This document shows, in pieces, positions 25,260-33,631 of a stretch of DNA of 48,917 nucleotides (the first letter of the stretch is position 1; each line of letters opens with the position of its first letter). Source of the stretch: Eisenbergiella sp963559585 (GTDB lineage: Bacteria > Bacillota > Clostridia > Lachnospirales > Lachnospiraceae); the NCBI GenBank assembly GCA_963559585.1, contig CAUWLJ010000016.1, forward strand, positions 1-48,917, read 5' to 3'. Under the pieces are notes generated by a model, which did no database searches, was not told where the DNA came from, and worked only from the letters and a program-made list of their open reading frames with translations. Made by a program: the position numbers and the translations under genes.

Positions 25260-25275
25260 GGGAAACGAGTTTCCC
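25260..25275 (+). other. Intercistronic hairpin before the binding-protein gene
   Basis: GGGAAAC (25260-25266) and GTTTCCC (25269-25275) form a tight stem followed by an A/T-rich stretch and then AAGGAGG. It lacks a proper T-run, so it may act as an RNA processing or stabilising stem that raises expression of the binding protein. Confidence 0.4.
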
Positions 25276-25306
25276 GTTTACAAATAAAATTTTAAGGAGG
25301 TAATTT

Positions 25307-27106
25307 ATGAAAAAGCGTATTGTTTCACTGTTGCTGACCTCAGTAATGGCAGCATCCCTTGTTCTGGGCGGCTGTGGAAAAAGCGCATCCACAGAGGCTC
25401 CGGCTGAGTCGGCAGGAGGCTCTGCGTCAGAGGAGGCTCCTGCGGAGAGCGCTGGGGGAGACGGCGCATCCGAGGAAGCGGCTGTGGGCACGCCCCCTGA
25501 GGTGAGCCATGACGAGGAGCTGGTTGTGGAGTTCTATAACGTGGCATCCAATTATCAGGGCATTCAGCCCGGCTGGTTCGGCAAGGCTGTGAAGGATAAG
25601 TTCAACATGTCCCTGAACATCATTGCCCCTCAGGTATCCGGCGACGGAGAGGCCCTGTATCAGACAAGGACGGCTGCCGGCAATCTGGGAGATATTGTCC
25701 TTCTGGACAACAGCCAGATGCTGGAGTGCGTAGACGTTGGGCTGATTGCCGACATCAGCGAGGACATTAAGAATTATCCCAACCTGATGAAATATTATGA
25801 GCAGATTAAGCTGTTCAATGAGCAGATCGGCGCAGACGGTATCTGGGGGATCCCCACTGAGATGAACAGCAACGGCCCTACCGCATTTAAGGGCAGACAG
25901 ATCGACTCCATGCCCAGAGTGCCCTGGGATCTGTACACCGAGCTTGGAAGACCTGAGCTGAAGAACCTGGACGATCTGCTTAAACTTCTGGCAGATATGC
26001 AGGCGGCTCATCCCACCAATGAAAACGGTGATCCCGCTTATGCAATCTCCATGTGGAAGGACTGGGATGGAACCTCTATCGAGAACGTAAACCAGCTGAC
26101 CAAGTGGTATGGACAGCAGGTGAACGGTTCTGTTCTGATCGGCGATGACAATACCATTATGCCTCTGAACGATAAGAACGGCGCTTACTACAAGATGCTG
26201 AAGTTCTTCTTTGACGCGAATCAGCTGGGTATTGTGGATCCCGACTCCGCTACCCAGGACTGGAACGCCACTGTGGACAAGATGAGAACCAGAAGAATGT
26301 ACCTGATCTGGAACAACTGGATGACCGGCCACTCCAACACTCCTGAAAAGGGTGAGGCAGGACAGAACTACGTGGCTCTGCCCGTAGGGGATATGCGTTT
26401 CTTCCAGCAGTCTGACCCTTATTACGGAAGCGGACGTGTATTCGGTATCGGCGCTCAGGTGAGCGAGGAGAACAAGCTGAGGATTCTGGAGTTCCTTGAC
26501 TGGTATGCTTCTACGGAAGGGCTTGAGCTGCAGCACGCAGGAAATGAAGGCCTTATTTATACGGTACGCGAGGATGGCACCTTTGAGCTGACTGAGGATG
26601 GCTACAACAGATTAGCAGGCGAGCTGATCGTTCCCGAAGAGCTGGGCGGCGGTAACTGGAATGACGGCAACAACCAGATCAACCAGTGGATCGTAGGCAG
26701 CGTGGAGACCGACCCGAACACCGGCGAGCCCTACGATACCGGCAGCTGGTCTGCAAGCATCGAGAAGAACAACACCAAGACTACGAAGGAATACAATGAG
26801 TTCTTTGACTGTGAGCATGAAGTGGATTATGTGACCAAGAACGGTATGTGCAGCCCGATTCCTAACATCAACAAGGTACTGGAAATCGATACCACCGATA
26901 TCGGCCTGATCCGCAGCCAGTGCAAGACCATCGTATGCGACAGCTCCTGGAAGGCAATCTTCGCAAAGGATGAAGCAGAATTTGAGGCCATCTGGGACGA
27001 TATGTGCACACAGCTGGAAGGCTTTGGATGGAATGATCTGGTAGAATTTGATACTGCAAAGTATCAGGTAGTTATTGATGCCAGAAAGGAAGCAATGGGA
27101 CAGTAA
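25307..27106 (+). CDS. Oligosaccharide-binding lipoprotein (importer 1)
   Basis: A 599-residue extracellular solute-binding protein, a length typical of the LplA-type lipoproteins. The signal peptide (1-22) ends in a lipobox LVLGGC with lipidated Cys23, followed by an Ala/Glu/Ser-rich linker (25-60). The mature protein is bound to the outer membrane leaflet and delivers the substrate to the two permeases. The context of xylanase, xylosidase and arabinofuranosidase genes immediately downstream indicates (arabino)xylo-oligosaccharides. AAGGAGG precedes the start. A strong terminator follows the stop. Confidence 0.92.
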   Translation: MKKRIVSLLLTSVMAASLVLGGCGKSASTEAPAESAGGSASEEAPAESAGGDGASEEAAVGTPPEVSHDEELVVEFYNVASNYQGIQPGWFGKAVKDKFNMSLNIIAPQVSGDGEALYQTRTAAGNLGDIVLLDNSQMLECVDVGLIADISEDIKNYPNLMKYYEQIKLFNEQIGADGIWGIPTEMNSNGPTAFKGRQIDSMPRVPWDLYTELGRPELKNLDDLLKLLADMQAAHPTNENGDPAYAISMWKDWDGTSIENVNQLTKWYGQQVNGSVLIGDDNTIMPLNDKNGAYYKMLKFFFDANQLGIVDPDSATQDWNATVDKMRTRRMYLIWNNWMTGHSNTPEKGEAGQNYVALPVGDMRFFQQSDPYYGSGRVFGIGAQVSEENKLRILEFLDWYASTEGLELQHAGNEGLIYTVREDGTFELTEDGYNRLAGELIVPEELGGGNWNDGNNQINQWIVGSVETDPNTGEPYDTGSWSASIEKNNTKTTKEYNEFFDCEHEVDYVTKNGMCSPIPNINKVLEIDTTDIGLIRSQCKTIVCDSSWKAIFAKDEAEFEAIWDDMCTQLEGFGWNDLVEFDTAKYQVVIDARKEAMGQ

Positions 27107-27141
27107 TAACTATTTGATAACGGTTTTGCAAAAGACAGAGG

Positions 27142-27166
27142 GGGGCGGCGGAAGCCGCCCCTTTTT
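27142..27166 (+). terminator. Rho-independent terminator or attenuator after importer 1
   Basis: A perfect GGGGCGGC/GCCGCCCC stem with loop GGAA and TTTTT (27162-27166). The next gene starts only 72 bases on with no obvious promoter, so partial read-through into the GH10-GH120 gene is likely and this may set importer expression above enzyme expression. Confidence 0.85.
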
Positions 27167-27238
27167 GCTTAAAACAGCCGTTCGTGAGCCGCAGGACAGG
27201 GTGGGGGCTCTGTGCGGCTGGAAAGGGAGGATAGGATT

Positions 27239-30235
27239 ATGAGTCTGAGAGAGGTATTCAAGCCTTATTTTACAGTGGGAGCGGCCATCAGTGCGGCCGA
27301 TCTGGCGCTTCCGGCGGCGCTCCGCCTGGTGAAGCGGGAGTTTAACTCCTTTACCTGTGAAAATGACATGAAGCCGGAGCGTATTCTGGACGGGGAGGCC
27401 AGCAGAGCGCATGCGCAGAAGTGTGACAGGGAGCCGGCGGTATGCTTCGATACGGCCAGAAGGTATCTGGATTTTGCCAGGGAAAACGGGATCGGCATGA
27501 GGGGGCACACGCTGGTTTGGCACAATCAGACGCCCAGATGGTTTTTTACGAAGGGATATGAGGATGGGCCGAATGCGCCCCTTGCAGACCGGGAGACGGT
27601 TCTGGCAAGGCTGGACGCCTATATTAAAAGTGTGGTAAACTTCGTACAGGAGGAATACCCCGGTGTCATCTACGCGTGGGATGTGGTGAACGAGGCGGTG
27701 GAGGACGGGGGGATACGAAGCTCTCTCTGGACCCGGACCGTGGGGGAGGACTATGTGCTGCAGGCCTTCCGCATTGCCAGAAAATATGCCGATCCTTCCG
27801 TAAAACTTTTTTATAACGATTATGATACCTTCCTGCCCTGGAAGCGGGAGGCGGTCTGTGAGCGTATCTTAAAGCCTCTGATGGCGGAGGGGCTGGTGGA
27901 CGGCATGGGGATGCAGTCCCATATGACCATGGAGAAGCCGGGGGTGGACGAGTATGAAAAAAGTCTGAATAGGTTCGGGGCGCTGGGCCTTGAGATCCAT
28001 GTGACGGAGCTGGATATTCATAACACCGATCCTTCCGGGCGCTCAATGGAGCGTCTGGCAAAGCGGTATCAGGAACTGTTTCTCATTCTGACGCGGGCGA
28101 AGAAGGAGGGAAGGGCCAATGTGGGAAATGTGACCTTCTGGAACCTGCAGGATGAGGAAAGCTGGCTGACCGGCTTCCGGGGAGCCAGAAGCTACCCTCT
28201 TCTGTTTGCGGAAGGGTATCGCCCTAAGACAGCATATCAGGCTGTGGCAGCCGTCCCCGGATTGACGGAGGGGGATGTGGAGGATCGCCTGCCCGGGGGC
28301 CAGAGGTTCGCTTTCTGGGAGAAGGAGCAGACCTATCGGAGGGAATTCCATGTGGATCCGAAAAACCCGGCGGCCGGTGACGATAACGACGGAAGCGCAC
28401 AGCATCCTTTTCGTACCATCCAGGCTGCGGCGGACAGGGCGGAGGCCGGAAGCCGCGTGCTGATCCACGGCGGCGTATACCGGGAATCCGTCAGCCCTGC
28501 CTTCGGCGGAAAGGGGCCGGAGGAGATGGTGAGCTACGAGGCCTTCGGGGACGGGGAGGTGGTGATCAAGGCCTCCGAGATCGCGGATGTGTTCCACAGA
28601 AGCGAGGGCTGGAACGTGGTTCCTATGGGAAGCGGCCGGAAGGCTCCGGAGGGGCTTGCCATCTGGGAGGCCAGGCTGTGGGAAGGAAACCTGGCCGGGA
28701 AGTTTGTGGGCTACAACCCCTTCTGTGCGGTGAACATCCTGCACGACCGTCTTTTCATCGAATATGAGAAAACGGATATGACCACCTACCTGAACAGGAG
28801 AGGCATGGTATTCTGTGACGGAAAGCCGCTGTATCAGGTGGCGCTCTACAATCAGCTCTCCTCCACGCCCGGCTCCTACTGGGTGGAGGCCAACGGGCAG
28901 ACGGTGCATTTCAGGCTGTGGGATGATTCCGATCCGGCAGACCATGTGATGGAGTTCACCTGCAGGGAGCAGTGCTTCGCGCCCAGGGTTCCCTTCCTTT
29001 CTTATATAAAAGTGAAAGGACTGACCTGCGCCCATGCTGCGACCGGTGCGCCTGTGCCCCAGAGGGGAGCGCTTTCCTGCTACAGGGGACACCACTGGAT
29101 CATTGAGGACTGTAGGATCGACTGGTCCAACGGCGTGGGAATCGACATCGGAAATGAGTGCTGGCATCATACCCACCGGGAGGGGGAGATCATCGGCCAT
29201 ACGGTGGTGCGGGGCTGTACCATTCAGGACGTGGGTGTCTGCGGTATCGCGGGCATGTTTGCCACGGATCTTCTGATTGAGGACAACCTGATAGAAGGAA
29301 CGGGCTGGCAGAGGATGGAGCTGTCCTGGGAGGCGGGCGGCATCAAGGTGCACAACAGCCTGAACAGCCTGATCCGCCGCAATATCTTCCGCAAAACCTT
29401 CCGCGCCGACCATCTGTGGATGGATGTGGGAAATGAGAACAACAGGATCACCCGAAATCTGTTCCTGGACGGAATCGAACAGAGGGAAGCGATCTTCATC
29501 GAGTGCTCCAGAAACGGGATCAACCTGATCGACAACAACATCTTCTGGAACGTGGAGGGACGCTTCGATCCGGCGCAGGTTCCGGCAGAGCCGGGAAGCA
29601 CGGGCTGGTACAAGATGGAGGAGCATGGTGTGGTGAACGGATACGCGGTGTACGGAGAGGGTACGGACAGGCTGCATGTGGTGCACAACCTGATCGGACG
29701 CTGCAGAGACGCCGGATACTTCGTGAAGCCCGTGGCCTTCCGGATCATGGGACAGGGAAGGGGAGGCACCTCAAGGGAAGCGGAGATTGTGAACAACCTT
29801 TTCTACGACTGCGGCGAGGCGGCCATCAAATTCCCCACCAGGGACAATCAGGCCCAGGGCAACCTGTATGTGCAGATGCCGGCCGGTTTCCTGCGGGTAC
29901 TCTATCCTGCGCCGGAAAACTGTCTGGATCTGGACGCCTGGCAGGAGTTCTTCGGCTTTGACACAGAAGGGCAGGAGGGCATTTTTACCATTGAAGTGGA
30001 TACGGAAAGCTGTACGCTCACGGTTACGGACGGAGAGGAAAGCTTTGCACCGCCTTCGAGAAAGGACTGGAACCGCCATTATGTGAAGAAGGTACAGGAT
30101 ACGGCGGCGGTAGCAGCCTCCGGTGAGGTTTCGGAGGATTTTTATGGAACGATGAGGGGTCAAAGGAGCCTGCCTGGGCCGTTCGCAGTCCTGGAGGCGG
30201 GACGGCAGTACAGGATCGACCCCAGAAAGCGGTAA
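27239..30235 (+). CDS. Bifunctional GH10 endo-xylanase - GH120 beta-xylosidase-like fusion
   Basis: A 998-residue two-enzyme protein. Residues 1-345 are a GH10 xylanase with TLVWHNQTPRW (91-101), acid/base Glu152 (DVVNEA) and nucleophile Glu257 (HVTELDIH). Residues 369-998 are a right-handed parallel beta-helix starting FHVDPKNPAAGDDNDGS, with the pattern of GH120 beta-xylosidases. By recalled comparison with the Thermoanaerobacterium enzyme, the catalytic pair would be Asp729 (LWMDVGNEN) and Glu755 (IFIECSRN). There is no signal peptide; the N-terminus MSLREVFKPYFTVGAA matches intracellular GH10 enzymes. The start at 27239 follows AAAGGGAGG. It would shorten imported xylo-oligosaccharides and release xylose in one polypeptide. 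Confidence 0.88.
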   Translation: MSLREVFKPYFTVGAAISAADLALPAALRLVKREFNSFTCENDMKPERILDGEASRAHAQKCDREPAVCFDTARRYLDFARENGIGMRGHTLVWHNQTPRWFFTKGYEDGPNAPLADRETVLARLDAYIKSVVNFVQEEYPGVIYAWDVVNEAVEDGGIRSSLWTRTVGEDYVLQAFRIARKYADPSVKLFYNDYDTFLPWKREAVCERILKPLMAEGLVDGMGMQSHMTMEKPGVDEYEKSLNRFGALGLEIHVTELDIHNTDPSGRSMERLAKRYQELFLILTRAKKEGRANVGNVTFWNLQDEESWLTGFRGARSYPLLFAEGYRPKTAYQAVAAVPGLTEGDVEDRLPGGQRFAFWEKEQTYRREFHVDPKNPAAGDDNDGSAQHPFRTIQAAADRAEAGSRVLIHGGVYRESVSPAFGGKGPEEMVSYEAFGDGEVVIKASEIADVFHRSEGWNVVPMGSGRKAPEGLAIWEARLWEGNLAGKFVGYNPFCAVNILHDRLFIEYEKTDMTTYLNRRGMVFCDGKPLYQVALYNQLSSTPGSYWVEANGQTVHFRLWDDSDPADHVMEFTCREQCFAPRVPFLSYIKVKGLTCAHAATGAPVPQRGALSCYRGHHWIIEDCRIDWSNGVGIDIGNECWHHTHREGEIIGHTVVRGCTIQDVGVCGIAGMFATDLLIEDNLIEGTGWQRMELSWEAGGIKVHNSLNSLIRRNIFRKTFRADHLWMDVGNENNRITRNLFLDGIEQREAIFIECSRNGINLIDNNIFWNVEGRFDPAQVPAEPGSTGWYKMEEHGVVNGYAVYGEGTDRLHVVHNLIGRCRDAGYFVKPVAFRIMGQGRGGTSREAEIVNNLFYDCGEAAIKFPTRDNQAQGNLYVQMPAGFLRVLYPAPENCLDLDAWQEFFGFDTEGQEGIFTIEVDTESCTLTVTDGEESFAPPSRKDWNRHYVKKVQDTAAVAASGEVSEDFYGTMRGQRSLPGPFAVLEAGRQYRIDPRKR

Positions 30236-30330
30236 GGATCGGGGACAGCCCGGCCTGCCGGATACGACCAAAAAGACAGACATGCTTCCCCTGCGTCCGT
30301 GCGGCGCGGGGAGGCGGAAAGGAACAGACT

Positions 30331-31827
30331 ATGCGGGCAGTCAACCCAATTTTTCATACGGATATGCCTGACCCGGATATTATCCGGGTAAAGGATACTT
30401 ATTATATGGTGTCTACCACCATGTTCTATATGCCGGGAGCGCCGATCCTGAAATCAAAGGATCTGTGCCACTGGGAGATCGTCTCCTACATCTTTGACGT
30501 GCTGGAGGACAATGAGATCTACCGGCTGGAGAACGGAAAGCATGCTTACGGCAAAGGCCAGTGGGCCACCAGTCTGACCCGGCATGAGGGCAGGTTCTAT
30601 GCCTGCTTCGTCAGCCACGATTGTGGAAAAACCTACATCTTTTCCACGGATGATGTGGAAAGGAGCGGCTGGGACCGGGTGGAAATCCCGGAGGTATTTC
30701 ACGATATGTCCTTCCTGTTCTGGAAGGGAGGGGCTTACCTGGTATATGGAAACGGGACGATCCGTATCGTGGAGCTGAAGGAGGATCTGAGCGGTCTGAA
30801 GGAGGACGGCCTGAACCAGGTGCTGTTTGAGACGGCAAAGGAAGGGATGCGTCTTCGGTGTGAGGGCTGCCGGGCCTGGGTGAGGAACGGTTATATTTAC
30901 CTATCCTTCATCGACTGGCCGCAGGAGGGAGGACGGAGACAGGTGTGTTACCGTTCCAGGGAGCTGCTTGGGCCCTATGAATTCAGAATCCTGATGGATG
31001 ATGACTGCGGACGGGCCGGACGGGGCGTGGCCCAGGGAACGATTATTGACGACGAAAACGGACAGTGGTACGGTATGCTGTTTCAGGACCGGGGCGCATC
31101 GGGACGGATCCCCTTCCTGATGCCGGCGGGCTGGGAGGAGGACTGGCCGGTGCTGGGAGTGGATGGGAAGATCCCCATGGAGATGGAACTCCCTTTCGCA
31201 CCCTATGAGGCTGAGCCTCTTGTGACAAGCGACAGCTTCTGCCATGAGGAGAACCGCCTGGCTCTGCAGTGGCAGTGGAACCACAATCCCATTCCCTCCT
31301 GCTGGTCCTTTACAGAAAGGCCCGGCTGGCTGAGACTGACTGCGGGACAGAAGGCCAGTGGGCTGATGGATGCGGGAAACACTCTGACCCAGAGAACCAT
31401 GGAGCCGGGAAGCATCTGTGAGGTTACGCTGGATCCCGCCGGGATGAAGGAGGGGGACCATGCGGGCCTGTGCGCCCTGCAGGGACGCTTCGGCCAGGTG
31501 GGAGTGACGGTGAAGGACAAAGAGAGGTATCTGTTCGTGACCGTTAAGGAAGATGCCGGAGAGAAAAAGGCGGTCTGGCGTAAGCTGGACGGGGCGGCGC
31601 AGGTGCGTCTGCGGATTGCTTTTGATTACAGAGAGGGTAAGGACGAAGCGTCCTTTGCCTTCCGCCTTGGGGACGGGGAGTGGGAGAGCGTGCAGGAGAA
31701 GCTGCATATGCTGTTTACTCTGGACGTATTCGTGGGATACCGGATCGGCCTGTTCTGTTACGCCACGAAGGAACCGGGCGGATATGCGGATTTTAAGGAC
31801 TTTACGACGGAAACGATGGAGGCGTGA
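30331..31827 (+). CDS. GH43 subfamily-12-like beta-xylosidase/arabinofuranosidase
   Basis: A 498-residue protein with a GH43 propeller (1-300) and a C-terminal beta-sandwich (about 310-498) of the kind found in GH43 xylosidases. Proposed general base is Asp14 in DMPDPDIIRV and general acid is Glu178 in LRCEGCRAW; the second is usually EGPH, so the CR variant is unusual. No signal peptide. It is 95 bases after the GH10-GH120 gene and 116 bases before the GH51 gene, forming an arabinoxylan-oligosaccharide processing group. Whether it prefers xylose or arabinose ends cannot be told. Confidence 0.88.
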   Translation: MRAVNPIFHTDMPDPDIIRVKDTYYMVSTTMFYMPGAPILKSKDLCHWEIVSYIFDVLEDNEIYRLENGKHAYGKGQWATSLTRHEGRFYACFVSHDCGKTYIFSTDDVERSGWDRVEIPEVFHDMSFLFWKGGAYLVYGNGTIRIVELKEDLSGLKEDGLNQVLFETAKEGMRLRCEGCRAWVRNGYIYLSFIDWPQEGGRRQVCYRSRELLGPYEFRILMDDDCGRAGRGVAQGTIIDDENGQWYGMLFQDRGASGRIPFLMPAGWEEDWPVLGVDGKIPMEMELPFAPYEAEPLVTSDSFCHEENRLALQWQWNHNPIPSCWSFTERPGWLRLTAGQKASGLMDAGNTLTQRTMEPGSICEVTLDPAGMKEGDHAGLCALQGRFGQVGVTVKDKERYLFVTVKEDAGEKKAVWRKLDGAAQVRLRIAFDYREGKDEASFAFRLGDGEWESVQEKLHMLFTLDVFVGYRIGLFCYATKEPGGYADFKDFTTETMEA

Positions 31828-31887
31828 ACCGCTTTGGAAGGGGCGCGGAGCACAAAATGACGCGGAGCAAAAAGCACTACGGGCGCG

Positions 31888-31926
31888 CTGCCACGGAGCG
31901 TGTTGCCACGGAGCGCGCTGCGCTCC
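31888..31926 (+). repeat. 15-base tandem repeat and hairpin in the GH51 leader
   Basis: Two 15-base units with the core TGCCACGGAGCG (31888-31902 and 31903-31917) run into a perfect GGAGCGC-GCT-GCGCTCC stem (31910-31926), which ends 17 bases before the GH51 start. An open frame extends through it, but the ribosome-binding site lies after it, so it is probably leader sequence. Confidence 0.55.
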
Positions 31927-31943
31927 TGCAGAAAGGAAGAGGA

Positions 31944-33449
31944 ATGATTACTTTATATATCAATGAAAAGAAGAAAATGGGCCGGATCAGCCCGGAGATT
32001 TACGGGCACTTCAGCGAGCATCTGGGCAGATGTATTTATGAGGGGCTGTATGTGGGAGAGGATTCGGAAATCCCCAATGTGAACGGGATGCGTACCGATG
32101 TGGTGGAGGCGCTTCGGGAAATCAAGGTACCGGTGCTGCGCTGGCCGGGAGGCTGCTTCGCGGACGAATATCACTGGAAGGATGGCATAGGGCCGAAGGA
32201 AAAGAGAAAGAAGATGGTGAACACCCACTGGGGCGGCGTGGTGGAGGACAACAGCTTCGGAACCCATGAATTCTTTGAGCTGTGTGATCAGATCGGCTGT
32301 AAGACCTATGTGAATGGCAACGTGGGCAGCGGTACGGTGCAGGAGATGAGCGAGTGGGTGGAGTATATGACCCTGGACGGCGTGTCCCCCATGGCAGATC
32401 TGCGGAAGGAGAACGGCCGGGAGAAGCCCTGGAGGCTGGACTATTTCGGTGTGGGCAATGAGAACTGGGGCTGCGGCGGCAATATGACCCCGGACTACTA
32501 CGCCCATCTGTACAGAAGATACCAGACCTATGTGCGCTGCTATGACAGGACAGCTCCCATTTTCAAGATCTGCGGCGGAGCCAATGCGGACGATTATGAG
32601 TGGACGGATGTGGTTCTGCGGGAATGCTTCCGAAATCCTGCCCCTGCCCAGGCGCACGGCTTTATGGACGGACTGAGCGTCCATTATTATGTGGGCGTGG
32701 AAAAAGGAAACCACAAGGGAAGCGCCACTCAGTTTGACCAGGCCAGGTGGTTTGATACCATGTCCCACGCCATGAAGATGGAGGAGCTGATCAGCCGCCA
32801 TGGGGCCATCATGGACCAGTACGACCCGGAGAAGAAGATCGGCATGATCGTGGACGAGTGGGGCTGCTGGCATGATGTGGAGCCCGGCACCAACCCCGGC
32901 TTCCTGTACCAGCAGAATACCATGCGGGACGCGCTGACGGCGGGCGTTACCCTGAATATTTTCAACAGGCACTGCGACAGGGTGAAGATGGCCTGTATTG
33001 CCCAGGTGGTGAACGTGCTCCAGTCCGTGCTCCTGACGGAAGGGGCGAAAATGGTGAAAACCCCCACCTGGTACGTGTTCCACATGTACAGGCATCATCA
33101 GGGCGCGCAGCTGGTGGAAAGCTGGCTGAAGGGCGTGGAAGCCATCGGGGTGAAGGAAGAGGAAATGGTTCCCGCCGTGCAGGAGTCCGTATCCGTGGAC
33201 GATGACGGTGTGGTGACGGTGACGCTGAACAACCTTTCCCCCGATCAGGATCAGGAGATGGAGATCGTGATGGAGGAGGGAAGGGAACGAGTGGAGGCCG
33301 TACTGCTTCGCGGGGCAATGCAGGACTACAATACCTTCGATGCGCCGGAGCGGGTGAAGGAGGAAGCCTTTAACGCATATGAAAGGACGGAGCGCGGGCT
33401 GCGCTTCCGGCTGCCGGCGTGCAGCGTACTTCTGCTTCGTATGGGATAA
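31944..33449 (+). CDS. Alpha-L-arabinofuranosidase, GH51
   Basis: A 501-residue intracellular GH51 enzyme that removes arabinofuranosyl side groups from arabinoxylan or arabinan oligosaccharides. The acid/base is Glu173 (GVGNENWGCGG) and the nucleophile Glu305 (IVDEWGCWHD); a beta-sandwich follows from about residue 385. The start at 31944 (MITLYINEKKKMGRISPEIYGHFSEHL) is preferred to the upstream frame from 31824 because GAAAGGAAGAGG sits immediately before it and family proteins begin here. Last gene of the hydrolase group after importer 1; a terminator follows at 33469. Confidence 0.94.
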   Translation: MITLYINEKKKMGRISPEIYGHFSEHLGRCIYEGLYVGEDSEIPNVNGMRTDVVEALREIKVPVLRWPGGCFADEYHWKDGIGPKEKRKKMVNTHWGGVVEDNSFGTHEFFELCDQIGCKTYVNGNVGSGTVQEMSEWVEYMTLDGVSPMADLRKENGREKPWRLDYFGVGNENWGCGGNMTPDYYAHLYRRYQTYVRCYDRTAPIFKICGGANADDYEWTDVVLRECFRNPAPAQAHGFMDGLSVHYYVGVEKGNHKGSATQFDQARWFDTMSHAMKMEELISRHGAIMDQYDPEKKIGMIVDEWGCWHDVEPGTNPGFLYQQNTMRDALTAGVTLNIFNRHCDRVKMACIAQVVNVLQSVLLTEGAKMVKTPTWYVFHMYRHHQGAQLVESWLKGVEAIGVKEEEMVPAVQESVSVDDDGVVTVTLNNLSPDQDQEMEIVMEEGRERVEAVLLRGAMQDYNTFDAPERVKEEAFNAYERTERGLRFRLPACSVLLLRMG

Positions 33450-33468
33450 AACATGGATTTCTATGCAG

Positions 33469-33499
33469 CGGTCATGCCGGAAGGCATGACCGTTTCTTT
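33469..33499 (+). terminator. Rho-independent terminator after GH51
   Basis: CGGTCATGCC (33469-33478) and GGCATGACCG (33483-33492) form a perfect ten-pair stem with loop GGAA, then TTTCTTTC. It closes the importer 1/hydrolase transcription unit. Confidence 0.82.
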
Positions 33500-33631
33500 C
33501 AAATATGTGAGTAAAAGCGAATAAACGGTGGACTTTATTGCCGGACAGTAAAAGAAACGGGTTGTACCGCAGCAGACAAAGTGATAAAGTGGAAGCCAGG
33601 ATTTGGAGGAAAAGGACGAGGGAGAAACAGG

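Noticed and set aside
28043..29686. A 547-codon open frame on the minus strand
   Set aside because: Antisense shadow of the GH10-GH120 gene, with biased His/Leu/Gly composition and no ribosome-binding site.
31824..31943. N-terminal extension of the GH51 gene
   Set aside because: It encodes a tandem repeat (AATERVATERAA), overlaps the end of the GH43 gene, and the clear ribosome-binding site lies just before 31944.
33562..33590. Possible promoter TTGTAC/TAAAGT for the histidine kinase
   Set aside because: Spacing is 17 bases but both boxes are weak, so it is not reported as a feature.
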